64,000 nt of DNA from Sthenelais limicola (taxonomy: Eukaryota > Annelida > Polychaeta > Phyllodocida > Sigalionidae). The stretch covers positions 110,768,194 through 110,832,193 of the forward strand of contig OW804096.1 in NCBI GenBank assembly GCA_942159475.1, read 5' to 3'. The notes under the pieces are model-generated. The model did not search any database. It was not told the DNA's origin and saw nothing but the letters and a program-made list of their open reading frames with translations. The translations under genes and the position numbers were made by a program. Shown in pieces: positions 11,442 through 23,818 of this stretch. Numbering within the stretch: the stretch's first letter is position 1; the number at the start of each line of letters is the position of its first letter.

Positions 11442-13933
11442 TGAATTTCAGCCCTGGCCATTTTGATTATGTATGACAAAGTGTAACTGATTTTACTTAT
11501 TCAATTTACCTCTGCAACGGGTTAGTAGGGGTCTGTATATCGGCTGAAATATCAATGCTGACTGTGACAGGAAAATTCGCCATTCTATCCACGGCGTCAC
11601 TTATAATAGTGCGTGGGAGCCTGTTTATTTAGTCTTTCCTGGCAGAATCAATGTGGGAATGGTATTACTCTGTCGTTTAGCCTCTTGAAATCTGGAAAAC
11701 TGTTCCCATGCATGCTCTCGCCATACCGAAGTCGGTATGCCTATAGTGGTGCGATACACGTGTACAACTTTCACTCTGGACGTATACATACGTATGGATG
11801 TTCTCAAAAGCCCTTTCACTTTTTCAAATTCAAAATCAAATTCATGTGACCTACATATTTCAAACATTCCTTCCATTTAATAACCATTCATTGCTCATTG
11901 CACTCATAGTTCACTTCTTAAAACGTGTTCGACCAAAGTTCTGAAGTTCCATTCGTTGAGGAAAGGAAACAACAAAATATGTTATCTGTAATTCTGGCAC
12001 TTGAAAATACAACTGGTTATTTGACAGCAAAGAAATTAATTTAATGGCTGAAAAATCCATCTTGTTGATCTGCTACGTCAGTCCAGGAAATCATGTCAAT
12101 GTTTTAAATTCCTCAGATCCTATTTTCTGTATATCTGTTATGTAATAATGTTTACAATAATGTAGTGTGATGAAGCGAAATATTAAGCAATTATATGGGT
12201 GAGGTTAAGATACAATAATGAGGATTTAGCAATGTATATGCCCAGATGGCAGGTGTTTTTGGATAAAGGAGGTTGTAAAAACAAAAATATACTCATTACG
12301 ATTAGCTTCAATTATTCAACTGATAATCTTAAATGAACCCTTCCAGGCAAATATTCTCTAAAATGTTTAGCGTAAAATTGCCAGTACTCAGTACCTCTTC
12401 ATTCCTTCTTCATGTTGATTCCTGGTGAGTCTCTGTGGGCTATAGAAGAAGCTATAGACCCACAGAACCGGTCCGCGGAAGGGTAACTTAAGTACCAGTC
12501 AATTCGAAAGAGTGTCTTCCGAGAAGCGCACCATTTGCTATTGAATGTTTAGGGTCAATTCACCCACTTCTCTTAGGGTGCCGCCGAAGCCTTCTTGAGC
12601 AGAGAAAGTCGGCACAGGGGAGAATTAGTTAAGATGCGGCACATAGGACCGGGTTAAAAGGTAGACAGATTTGACTGATGAAAACCGGGAACGCATCTAC
12701 AAGCGCACGGTCACAATCACCTCCAAGGGTATAAGACGAGTGGGACTGGTGTGAAATACTCAATATACACCTAACTTATTATTCTATGTAGGTTCTCTTT
12801 TCCTTCACATCGTTCGTGTCTACGTAGAAGGGATGAACTAAATACATCAGGAAGAGCATGACATGGAAAGTTAATTAACCACGTCTATTAATTGCTTATG
12901 ACCTTTCCTCACTCCATTTCTTCAAAAAGTGTTTGGAGAAGAATTAATTTTCCAACTGGTTTGACGCGTGACTGAGGACATTCAAATCTAGAAGTTAATA
13001 ACTCTGACGTTATTTTAAGATTCATTTGAGTTCAATTAGTTCTCACAGCAATCGCTTTCTTGAGCATAGATGTACTTTTGCTATGTGTACCAATTGAAAC
13101 ATTTTGAGATGGGATTTAGCTGTTGCCTGACAATAACATAAAAATTCGAAAATTGTGACATTTGCCCTATCATATCCCAGGCACTGGGAGGCTAGCTTGT
13201 TCTCTCTCTCTCTATGGTCGTGACTCACATTCACGTTATACATGGCAATATGTATAATTTAACTTCTCTATAATCACTTGGCAATCAGGTGGCAAATGGT
13301 AATAAAACGGCCATAACAGATTCTGTTTTGTGGTGTTTATCAGTATCCATTCGAATCAAAACGGACAGATTTATTAAATATCCGTTCTGCGGAACCTAAT
13401 TTAATAACACAGATCCTGTTTTTGATTTCTTCAAGACAAAATTGGTTAAATAGAACACATGTTCTACATTACCAACAAGGGCACACCATGTAGCAATATA
13501 ATGACCCGGTTATGATTTAGGTTATGATCGCAAGCAAAATATGAAGGCAAAGTGTGAATATGAAGGCATTACCAAAACAAAGCGAGTCAAATTGCAAAAA
13601 TGCACCCTTAAGATATCATTGTATTTCTAGCCTATTAAATACAAAACTTTCCTCCGTATACAGCTGTCCCTCAAATTGATAGGAAAAGTCTTTCTATGAT
13701 TTCATTTGAAGCACTTAGACAATGACCGCTTGCAAATTCTGAAACTCAGCTTTGTATTGACGCATAGTGGATCTCAATCATGACTGTTGCAAATATAGAG
13801 ACCAGATTACTCTATTAACTTATGGCAGGCCGTCGTAATGTTTGAAGTCAAATGGTATGTTAAGAGTTGGTAAGATTTATTTCCCAACTGACTAATTATT
13901 TCCGTATGACGAGAATTGTCATATACTACTTAC
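11442..13933. other. Receptor intron, nothing recognised
   Basis: This is the left part of the 4.8-kb intron between the TM2 and TM3 exons (9147-13933). Only a small hairpin, CTGTGGG.CTATAG with a 6-base loop at 12432-12465, stands out. Confidence 0.5.
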
Positions 13934-14060
13934 GGGGTTCTGCATCATGGTATCCCCACTCATTGCTGCCAGGCTATAGTATAGGATCCAGACTATTCCG
14001 TTCAAAATGTAAGACATGAAAAGGTTTTTGTGAATGGTCACCCGATCACATTGTAATTGA
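13934..14060 (-). CDS. Class B1 GPCR, exon 4 of 8 seen: ICL1 and TM2
   Basis: This 127-bp exon encodes the first intracellular loop and TM2, reading QLQCDRVTIHKNLFMSYILN and onward to a SGDTMMQNP end. The CxRxTIHKNLF motif is diagnostic of class B1 receptors and contains the conserved His of the cytoplasmic polar network. It has a TTGCAG acceptor (14061-14066) and a GTAAGT donor (13928-13933), and ends in phase 0. The N-P-V junction with the next exon resembles the calcitonin/PDF receptor clade. Confidence 0.92.
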
Positions 14061-14287
14061 CTGCAACAGACAAAAGTACAAATAATAAAAAATACATAGA
14101 ATTATACCAACGACGAATGACACATTTGTTTGAGTTCGAAGTTAAGATCAAACGTATACAGAATTTAATTCTAACTTTTCATTCTAAAAAAATACAACGT
14201 AATAACATTTTAAGATGCCCAATATAATATACCCATTGTTACTCATTCATAGAAATGAATGTTCAAATTATTATTAAAACTACTCAC

Positions 14288-14379
14288 CGGAAGTAGAAGA
14301 ATATGAACAAGGAGGCAACTAAGGCTACGATGGAGATAGTGTATCCAGCGAAGAATATGTACATCGTAAATGTATCTGA
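14288..14379 (-). CDS. Class B1 GPCR, exon 3 of 8 seen: TM1
   Basis: This 92-bp exon encodes transmembrane helix 1. It reads MYIFFAGYTISIVALVAS followed by LFIFFYFR, with the GYTISIVALV pattern typical of class B TM1. The acceptor ends in TAG (14380-14381 on the complementary strand) and the donor is GTGAGT (14282-14287). The intron before it is 450 bp and the one after it 227 bp. It ends with two bases (CG) of a codon that the first base (T) of the TM2 exon completes to Arg. Confidence 0.9.
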
Positions 14380-14829
14380 CTATGAAACAAAAACAAACAT
14401 GTTTATGTAACCGCCTTGAAAGCCAGACACTTTGTGTATTTACAGCTACATTGAGTGACATTATGAATAGTGTCCTCAATTGGGGGGTGGTGCATAATAG
14501 CAACTAAATGTCAGTGCTTGCAATTTCTTAATTTGCTTGTAGTTACTGATCCTGCAATTACAATGAAATATAAGACTTATAACCACTTGTTGATAATGTG
14601 CTCGCAATCAAAAACGCGGTGTCAAAGGTAACATCTACCCAATTGTAAATACATAATGCTCTCACAAGGACTTGGTAGTTATGATGGTGGAGGGGCCATC
14701 ATAATTAAGGGCTTGTAAGGAATTTACTTTAGTAAAAGAAATGTGACCATGCAAATATTGGTTAAACAAACCCTTTTCCTATTTAATACTTGTTGGCAGC
14801 TTTGGCCCACTCCATTCATGTGAACTTAC

Positions 14830-14936
14830 TTGTAGACTTTCGGTGTCCACACACGTTGTGTAATTGGTCCATGAGTTGTTGGTATGAGGATGTTTCCACC
14901 AGGTGCCATCGTGATTGCAGTCTTTGTAAGCAAATA
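14830..14936 (-). CDS. Class B1 GPCR, exon 2 of 8 seen: hormone-receptor domain, second half
   Basis: This 107-bp exon encodes the end of the hormone-receptor domain. It reads FAYKDCNHDGTWWKHP, then a Asn/Trp-rich NNSWTNYTTC stretch, which is the classic C..DG.W...P....W.NYT.C signature. NNS, NYT and related sequons suggest N-glycosylation. The acceptor is TTTTAG (14937-14942) and the donor GTAAGT (14824-14829). The exon completes a codon begun in the exon at 62702-62815 and ends in phase 0. The intron between them is 47,765 bp and holds nearly all transposable elements of this window. Confidence 0.9.
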
Positions 14937-15078
14937 CTAAAATATATGAATAGAAAACATTTTAAAGAATTTCTGCCTTACAGAATCCTATAAGAAGTCA
15001 ATTCCCCGTGGGAATGTCAAACATGTTGGGAGGATAAGGAGCTTTGTTATTTTCAGAAAACAGATATATTATATACAT

Positions 15079-16945
15079 ATAATGGTCGAATCCTACGAAA
15101 GTGATGTACTTTAGAAAAATATGGATCGTCCAGAATCATTTTTATTTCTCATCTATTCTATGGAGTAAGGCCTTGACCCTCCATGTTTAAAATTAAAATT
15201 ACTAAATCCTAATATTGGCAAAGATATGAGGATTTCACTGAAAAAAACTATATTATGCGTAATGCTACGAAACGACCAGTGTTATGGCTGTTAAACCTTA
15301 AATTAGTAATTTATTATATTTTGTCTAACGTTCTATTGTGTTTAATATTGACAACAAGTGATTTAGTTATGTATATGGCATCTAAAGAAGTTTGTATTCA
15401 TAAATATTCATACCATTTTTTAATTTATGAGAACAAATGAAATATCTCGAATCACTTACACTCTGACCTTATATGTTATCTCTGTTTTGTATTATTTTAT
15501 TTATGAGTTCTTCCCTCAAGCTGTAGTTTAATCATAAATGTCTGGAAATATGCTTTCATTTGGTGCATTGTTTGTTGAAATGAATCAAGTAGATTTGATA
15601 ATAACAATGAATGAAAAATCGTTTCGTAGCATTACACATTCATTTATCATGTCTTTAGCATTCTATATTCTACAGTATAGTGTTTGAAATGATCAAAATG
15701 GTTAGCTGGAATAGTCAATAATTGGATTATATTGATAATCGGTGCTGAATTCATACATATATAGTCTAAAGTTCACAATATTATTGACTTTCCATCTCAC
15801 CAGACCCCCCACAAAGCAAAACGAAATTAACAGTTATCTATATGAAGTCACCAGAAATGCAAATATATATTAATTCATTACAAAATATCTTGTTTATTCC
15901 AAAGTATATTGTTCGGATGAGCATTGCTTAGTGAAAAATTCAACTAAAAATGATTAGTTTGTGTCAAAATACTCCATAACATGTGCGTTTCGTAGCATTA
16001 CGTCGTTTTGTAGCATTACGTCGTTTCGTAGCATTACTCATCCAGGTTAATATTTCAAAAAATGTTCTCATTTTTTATCTTAAAATTATGTTTGATTAAT
16101 GAGTATTACATAATGAAAATATTTTTCATCAATATATATACAGGGGTGTTAAGCAAAGAGCAATCACATTTCATTTCGTAGCATTATGCATACCCTGAGG
16201 GTTTTTTTTAGAAGATTGTGAATTCAAGGTTGGAAATATCAAAATCTCCTTTGTTTTTTTACTTTTGGAAAACATATAATATGCTGGAGCTCAAATGAAG
16301 CTGGGTAAGAATAGATTTCAATGATTATTAATATTAATGCTAGACATTCAAAATGGTCGTTTCGTAGCATTACTCAAGGGGCTGGACAGAATACTATATT
16401 AATAGAGTAGTTATGCCTCACTGAGGTTAGAAGTTTTGACAAATATTTATTACCTTTATCCTAAAATGATGTTCTGTTTAGGGGCTTTATTCAGTGAAAA
16501 TATTTTTCACTAATATATATTAGCAATGGGCAATCACTGGTCGTTTCGTAGCATTATGTTTTACCCATTTTGCCCATACTTTTTGAAAGATTGTGAATAC
16601 AAATGGGACAGAGTGAAATCATTGTAATTTTCATAGTGATGACACATAAATAACATTCTGAAGCTTCAATGAAACTAGGAAAAATAACATTTAAGGGTGG
16701 TTTAATAATAATTACAAGCCATTTAAAATGGCCGTTTCGTAGCATTACGTTTTTAATAAATAATCTTAGTCTGAAGTTTAAGGGTTTGAAAATGCTTCGA
16801 ATTTCATTTCACATATATCATTTTAAAGAATTAATTCTAGGGTATTATTGAAGTCTAATAAGAATGGTCTAAATTCAGGTATTGGAAAAAAAATGAGATT
16901 GAGAAAAAAAATGAAAAAAATGCATCACTTTCGTAGGATTCGACC

Positions 16946-16950
<5 letters not shown>
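15079..16950. mobile_element. Noncoding TIR element A with repeated CGTTTCGTAGCATTAC motif
   Basis: Inverted repeats beginning ATAATGGTCGAATCCTACG lie at about 15079-15108 and 16919-16950 (complementary strand). The repeat resembles that of element B at 56852 (18 of 26 positions, including GAAAGTG.TGCA). The interior has no supported gene. It holds nine copies of CGTTTCGTAGCATTAC or close variants: 15259 (minus), then 15620, 15986, 16004, 16022, 16173, 16358, 16542 and 16733 (plus). The last four are spaced 184-191 bp. A (TA)n(GA)n array abuts the right end, so the target duplication (probably TA) cannot be pinned down. Confidence 0.8.
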
Positions 16951-17034
<84 letters not shown>

Positions 17035-17040
17035 TGTGTA
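16947..17040. repeat. (TA)n(GA)n(GT)n compound microsatellite
   Basis: About 50 bp of TA, then 32 bp of GA, then a short GT run. It abuts the right end of element A at 16950. Confidence 0.93.
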
Positions 17041-17462
17041 CGCAGGTCTTGCTCTTGCATGATATAACAGAATGCCTTTGATAATTCTTGCTACTGAAAT
17101 GATGTGATTCCACTCCCTACTCCATTTATATGACACCTTTCTATGGGATCTTAAAAGCGAAATGGACTCACCCACCGCGCATTATCAGATTTTGCTTTTG
17201 AATTGACATTAATGGCCTCGTTTTTGTATCTCTACTATTAGCTTACAGCAATTTTGGGTCACTGGCCTACCTAATTCCCCAGTGAATTGCTCTCCAAACC
17301 TCCAAACTGTTAGACAGCCTGAACCATTCGGAGGCTGGGCTATATTGTATGAAACAATAGGCTCTTCCCTACGTGGGATTAGCCCGGTTAATTGTCCAAA
17401 CATACATCGTATTCACCGAGCGCATAATTTATATATTCACAAGCAACAGATTGAAGTATATG

Positions 17463-17571
17463 GGGCCTAGTCCACTAAGCCGATTCTCATGTGATTCTCA
17501 CAGAATTTAGTGCAAAAGAGTCCTCTGCGGCGCAAAATCGCATGAGAATCGGCTTGGTGGACGAGGCCCTT
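17463..17571. repeat. Foldback MITE of about 110 bp
   Basis: Arms GGGCCTAGTCCACTAAGCCG…TTCTCATGTGATT and the near complement AATCGCATGAGAATCGG…GGCCC form a stem of about 33 bp with a short loop. Confidence 0.75.
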
Positions 17572-18968
17572 AAATAGGTATTACGATTAAATAATGTTCT
17601 TATACTATTTACCTCTATCAAATTCTTCAGACTAAGCTCATAAAAGTCTAGAGATATAATTCTATATCCATTTTAATATGCAGCATGTCTACGTTTGTTT
17701 CCGCGATATATTATAAATAGTATAGTCAAAGCCCAGCCTTCGTCGGCCATATCGGGGACAGCAACAATCTCACCTTGATTACGTTACCAGCTCGTATATA
17801 AGTGAGCAGCTCTCGATGAAAGATAAGGGCCAGTTCATTCTTGTGTTAACCCGATTTTGCCTGGAGTGCCCTATGGGCAGATTTATTATTAATAGATGTC
17901 TATGTTCTTATTGTTTTCCTTTGTATTATGTATGATCTGTAAGGCGAGGAGTGGACTACAGGGTATCCAGCCCTATTGCAGTGCAAATGAAACTTTGGCC
18001 TTGCACCGTTCTAAGAACCTTAGGGAAGGGATGGCCACTTGTCTCCTAAGAGGGCTAATCTGCTTAAGGAAAGAAGAGAACCATGCATAAAGTAGATATA
18101 CGAGGGAGACCGGACTAAGTAAGAGATAAACTCTCTGCCAAAGAGGGTTATCAACATGTGCGCAATAGATTGACCGGGATAAAAGTTGCTGATTCCAATG
18201 GACTATAGCCGGAGAAGATAGTGTCCTTTGTTATTCTTTCCGTGAGTATCTTCTTTATTGTCTTCCGTGCTGGGACAAAAAACAAGTATTCGTGACCGAA
18301 GATTAATATGATAAATTCCATATAAACATTGTTGCCATGGCGGACATGTACTTATAACGTCTTTCATCCCGATTCAATGTTGGTGCCATTTTTGTATAGT
18401 TTCATGCAGTGAGGCCAATTGCGCTGAGATAACTTAATTTGTTCTGAACAATATACGGAACAGATTTATGGTGCCTCACCGACACTACATTAGTCGAGAT
18501 TAATTGTTTAGCAAGATATTTATATCTGGACCTCTCGCAAATGTCTTGGAGGCTTATCTCGAAAGACGTTTATCATGCACATTGATATGCAGCCCATAGT
18601 TCCATACAGTTTATCAGTCAATCGTATCTTCCATGGTCTCAAGCTGAGCAAAACAAGATAATTGCTGTACTGAGATTATGCTGAGATCCTCTTGCAAGTT
18701 CCCAAGTTCGAACTTTGTAAAGCAATTAATAGAAGTCTCGCAGAGGCCAAAACGCAATGGTTATCAAGGACTATATATGACGGTATGGTTATCAGGGACT
18801 ATAGACAGATGGTGGTGGTGTGGAGCCTGACTAACTGCATTCTTTTTTTGGCGAATATTGCAGAGCTACGAGTGCCCCAATAGCCACTGGGCAAACACTC
18901 AATTGTTATATATATATATATATAAATGACTGCTAATTTATGCTAATGCTATAATATAGAGATCGTTG
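17572..18968. other. Noncoding, nothing recognised
   Basis: Short ORFs at 17896 and 18692 have no recognisable domain. A short (TA)n run lies at 18908-18924. Confidence 0.5.
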
Positions 18969-19764
18969 CAGGGGTGGTACCAGAAGGCAGGTCTAGGGGG
19001 CGGGCACACTTGAGGTCAAAATCTTCTGAATTTGCCTGTTTGGAATGTCATTGCAATGCATAACAGTTAATTTGCCTAATGACAATGAAATAAAGCCCCA
19101 CAACTCTAATTTGTCTAAAAATAATGACAAACCAATTTTCTTGCTTCACAAAAACTGTCACAAATGAGAAAATAAAATTAACAAAACTAATTGTCTCTAT
19201 TGAGACCCTCTTGAGTCCTCACATTTGAGGCATATATAGGTTTATTTTGTCCAGAATTTAGATTTTACACCCTGTCATATTTCCTTTGGGGAACGGAAAT
19301 AACTGAAAACCCTGAATTGTACAAATTATGAACAAATCATAACTAAACTGTTCACCCTCACTGATACTTGTTTGAATACCAATTTTGAGACCGTCTGAAA
19401 TTTAAAAACCTGTTGAGATATTCTGAGTCTAAAAATGCTTTGTGAATAGAGGCCCTGAAACAACAAGGCAGTTACCACACCTACAATCATAGGCATATTT
19501 TACAGCAAAATAAATTATGTGCTAGAAAGTAATTAAAATATAGTTTAATGTTAAAAGAATTATTAAGTTAAAATAAAATATGGGGTTATTGGGAGCGTTG
19601 TACATGTAGAGCACAGTTTGAAGGAAAGTGCAGATTCTGGCAGTGCTTTAGGGGCCCTTTTGGGCCCTCTGCCCCTCTGAGTTAGTGGGGGTGGGGGGCA
19701 CAGGGACCATTTTAAGGGGTCTAGGGGGGCCGGTGCCCTCAGGCCCCCCTCGGTACCGCCACTG
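18969..19764. mobile_element. Nonautonomous hAT-like element
   Basis: The ends read CAGGGGTGGTACCAGA (left) and CAGTGGCGGTACCGAGG (right, complementary strand), flanked by the direct repeat CGTTG (18964-18968 and 19765-19769). CAGNGG-type ends are typical of hAT elements. The duplication seen is 5 bp rather than the common 8. No transposase is visible. Confidence 0.6.
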
Positions 19765-19769
19765 CGTTG

Positions 19770-21038
19770 GGACCAGGAAATGAATCCTGGAATTTCAGCC
19801 GAAATAATTGAAGAATGAGAATAACAAAGGTTATGAGAATCGATATATACAAATAAGGAGACAAGAGTTATATGAGTTACTTTATTATTTGGTTCGGAAT
19901 GGAAGAAATGTCCTCTATATTAAGAGAAACAAAGAGACGAATCTCTTTCCAAGCCGACTGAAGCAGCTGTGTGTGACTCAAAGGTCAGTCAGTGCTTGTC
20001 TGTAACCGAGTGATAGTCATTTCCACTCAGGTGAGCAAGGTTCCGCATGCAGGAAAATTGGGAACACTGTGTCTTTGGTGGCCAATCCAGTTTCTTACGT
20101 TGCCGCCACAATGCCCTTGGAAACAAACATTTTTTAACTAGAAATATGGCTAAAATTGAATGAATGTTTTATTTCTAATACGGATATTAAGGAATCAACC
20201 AGGAAGAATTCGAGAAGGACAGGGCATAGGACTTTTAATGTGGTTTGTGTAATTGGGGGTTCCGAAATTTCAGGCAACAAATGCCCTTTATCAAGGATGC
20301 TTTAGAATGACAGCATTTCATTTCATAATTCATATAAATGTGTAGACACAGTTTTGAATTGAAAGTCGGTGGGCTGGCAACGCTAAAATTTCCCAAACAT
20401 GACCGTCTTTTAAGGATTCATTTAAAAAAAATAAAATCTTATTGAGTCCAATTTTAGGTGTCCCGATATTCCCATGAAACTCTTTTGAGTACTCATTGAA
20501 AATATTTTTGAGTTTGCCATTTGCCAATATTTGTATCCAAAATGGAGTTGTTTGAGATTACATAGCAAGAACGAATTCCTTAAGATCTCTAAATAAATAT
20601 TTTGTTTAGATCCCAACGTGATCTCTTTAAAAAGGCATCGGGGCAACAACATTAAAATTAAACACCAAAAGAACAGTTATGGCGGTTTACTGTCAAAGGT
20701 TTTATCTGTGTTCTAGCACTCTTCATCGTTTATATGCGTTTTTCCATAGGATGGGAGACAGTCAAATTACCTGTTTAATGGTGGCATTAATTATGGTAAA
20801 CGTTTTGGTTCTTATGTTGACGCATATTTTTCTGGATCAAACCTTTTGATACGGTATATCATAATTTGATTTGATTTGAAAACATCTTTATTTGCCATTA
20901 ACGGGTATCTTCTGGATTCTCGTGATGAAAGGTATCACAAAATCTGAAATTCTCGGGAATAAAAACTTTTAAAAGAATATCTCTCTATTTATCTATCTAT
21001 TTTATCGAGTATGAGGTATATGAAATAATAATGTGACT
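19770..21038. other. Noncoding, nothing recognised
   Basis: This lies between the hAT-like element and the DUF7869 transposon. No repeat pair or coding motif was seen. Confidence 0.5.
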
Positions 21039-21067
21039 CGCTCCATCAAAATGAGTCCCATGTTGGC
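21039..21067 (+). repeat. Left terminal inverted repeat of the DUF7869 transposon
   Basis: This 29-bp sequence starts CGCTCCATCAAAATGAG. It matches the reverse complement of 25580-25608 with two substitutions. Confidence 0.8.
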
Positions 21068-21752
21068 CAAATCGATTTTGGAGTTAGCTATTGGATGGGT
21101 AAGCAGCAGGAAAGAGCTTTCCAATGATGTATAGAGCTTAATTTTAGGCCTATTGGGTATAATTCTATGGTTGCGGTGAGTATTTAAGGGACGCGGTTAC
21201 TGGAGGAGCCGGAAACTGAGATACAGCCTGTCAAAGTTCGGCGAGTGACCTTCGGCGCGCCATCCTTGGTTACGGGCATTTGTTATCAAGCGATTTCTAT
21301 GAAATTTGGGACACACTTTACTAACTGCCATAGCCATAACATATACCAAATTCAGTTCATTTACTTAGTAACTTATTATTTTATCGCGCGATGAAAATTG
21401 GGTGAAATTTGGGCAAAATACATTTCTAGGAGACTTTTGTGGGATTTATGTCGGACGCGTCGTCATGCAAAATGACCAGTTCATATGATTGGACTTTTCT
21501 CAGATTTGGGGCAGGTATTATAGACTAGTAGGGCCACAATATATAAAAAAATCAGTGCATTTCATTTAATATTTTTTATTTTATTACCCTGTTAACACGA
21601 GTATAATAATATTGTACAAAATTCTTCGGTGCAGTGCTTGCAATATATACATGATAACACACCTATTCATTCTAACAAAACAAAATGTACAACAGTATTC
21701 ACCAGTAATAAAATCAGTAATAAAATCAGTAATAAAATCAATAAAATAGCAG

Positions 21753-23617
21753 TCAGCCCCTACCCCTACCCCTACCCCTACCCCTACCCCTACCCCTCCC
21801 TGGCCGGCGTTGCTCAACATTTCCCCTCCCCCTCCCCCTACCTCTCTTTGCTGGAGGAGGTGCAACCTCCCCATCCGAAGAAGATTCTGAAGATTCCCTT
21901 ACCCTGCCCCTTCCCCTTACTGTTCCTCTACCCCTACCCCTACCCCTACCCCTACCCCTAGCTTGAGGTTCCTCTTGAGGTTCCTCCTCCTCCTCCTCCT
22001 CCTCAGAAGATTCATCACCACCTAATTCTAATGATTCATCAGAAGAAGATTCCCTGTCCCTTCCCCTTCCCCTTCCCCTTCCTCTACCCCTCCCTCTTCC
22101 TCTAGCCCTTCCACTTCCCCTCCCTCTACCTCTTACTGGGGCGACTGCAGGAGCCTGTACAATGTAGCCATCCCCCCCCCCTCCCTGGCCCTTCTTCAGG
22201 TACAGTTGGTTTAGGGCACATAATGTCTTTGGTTTCTTCGGTACAAAAATCACGAATAGAATTAAAAAGATACCACTGTCTGTATGCAGACAGTCCAGGA
22301 GAAGGTACAATGGGTGGGTTGTCCTGAGGGACATCACCCACATCAACAGTAAGCATTTTAAAAGTACCACTATCTTCAGGGCCTACAAATGGCCTGAAAG
22401 AAATAACACCAGGTTTGTCACTAGAAAATTCAAAATGATGATACCCTTTGATACCTGGAAAAGATTTGGAGAAAGGTGACAGGAATGCCTGCCAGTCGTA
22501 CAATGGAACAACAACAGTACCCCTTTCATCACCTACAAGTTGGGCCTGGTTGACCCCCCCTGGCGTACTGCGCTGCACACTGTCTTTTAATTGCTGAAGA
22601 GAAGAAACGTTGTCCCGACGAAATTGTTTTTTCAAGAGACCAAAGCACCAGTCGGGGGCAAACTTAGTGTGCCCAGTAATCAAAAAGTTAAGTGTAATAG
22701 ACCTGTGCCTTCCAGTAAGGACACGCCACATCAAATAGGCCAAAACATACCGGTTCTTGTTCTGGCCACTACAATTGTCACAGTTAAGATCTAAATCTTT
22801 CTCCCCCAGACCATAGTTTTCAAAGTAATGATTCAGATAAGAAATAACTGCATTTGACCCCTTACTGGTGCAATGGCTCTCATCTATAAGGTAGTTAACT
22901 TGTCTAGGAATTCCTTCCATGCAAATACCGAACAGGCCTACCTTCCTCGGGGTGAGAAAATAAAGGGGACCTGGTTGCATCGGGTAAGAAGGTAAATGCA
23001 CTTGTTGTGCAAAGTCAAAACTGAGATGTACTCGAATGTCACATGAGCAAGGGGCATGTTTGCCAAGGAGGGGTTCACCATTGTCTCTGTACGCTTCTTT
23101 TGCATCAGCACAAAATTTCTGATAAAGAGTTCTTTCGGCGGTTACAGTGTCTAAATGTTTCTGCTGTTTCTTTAACTTGGCAGCTTTCACAACATCAGGT
23201 AAATTACTACTACAGGAAATGTCTCTGTTATTACGCTGGCACTCCCAGCAGAGGTCTGTCATGGGACGACTTGTGACTATTTTAGGAAGATACTTGCGCC
23301 ATAAATGACCAAAAGTGGAGTAGGCAACAGCCCTATTGCCAGTCTCTTGCATGGCTTGTGTGTAAAGACGATGAACTTCAGCTTTTGTAGAACGGCAGGG
23401 GAGAATTAAGATGTCGTCTCTGTGGTGAGAAGATACTCTGCCTGGCAAGACAAGAGCATGTATTTCGGCATAAGATGTGATGAAGTTGATAGTGTTCTTC
23501 AGGTCATCTATTAGCAAAGACCTCACAGCACGGTGACCACCACCCTGTCGTGAACGAGTGACCAGACCATCCTCAGCGAAGGATTTTAGCAAAACTGTCA
23601 GCAAGTTTTGGCTAATC
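21753..23617 (-). CDS. DUF7869-type transposon protein, exon 4: core domain and RG-rich tail, frameshifted at a G10 tract
   Basis: This main exon begins after a TTCTAG acceptor at 23618-23619 and continues the frame of exon 3. Visible in order: a winged-helix-like start; CW..CQ (near codon 310 of the whole protein); SFDFAQQ; YLIDESHCTSKGSNAVISYL; CDNCSGQNKN; and GHTKFAPDWCFGLLKK. Conserved Asp residues in DFA, IDE and CDN suggest an RNase H-like catalytic core, but that is inference. The frame runs to a stop at 22126 after a 10-G run (22172-22181). In the frame one base away the protein continues through long RG repeats with two acidic blocks to a stop at 21753-21755. One G fewer would join the two, so this copy is frameshifted, misassembled, or uses slippage. 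In this transposon it is the best candidate for transposase. Confidence 0.8.
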
Positions 23618-23818
23618 CTAGAAGTGAAGGGAGAGAAAAGAAATAGAAAAAATAATTAATAATAATTTAATCATTGACAAAGGAAGAAATTGAACATAAT
23701 GCAGGATCTTAAAATGACAATACCAAAATATTGATTCTTAGCAAATAATCATGTTATTATGAATAGCTATCTAATGTTCAGTATTAATGGGCACCACAAG
23801 ATTCATGATAACACTCAC

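Noticed and set aside
16855..17175. Minus-strand ORFs with long IYIYIY and SLSLSL runs
   Set aside because: They are translations of the (TA)n(GA)n microsatellite.
21629..21961. Pro/Tyr-rich plus-strand ORF (repeated PYPYPY)
   Set aside because: It is the antisense of the RG-repeat tail of the DUF7869 gene.
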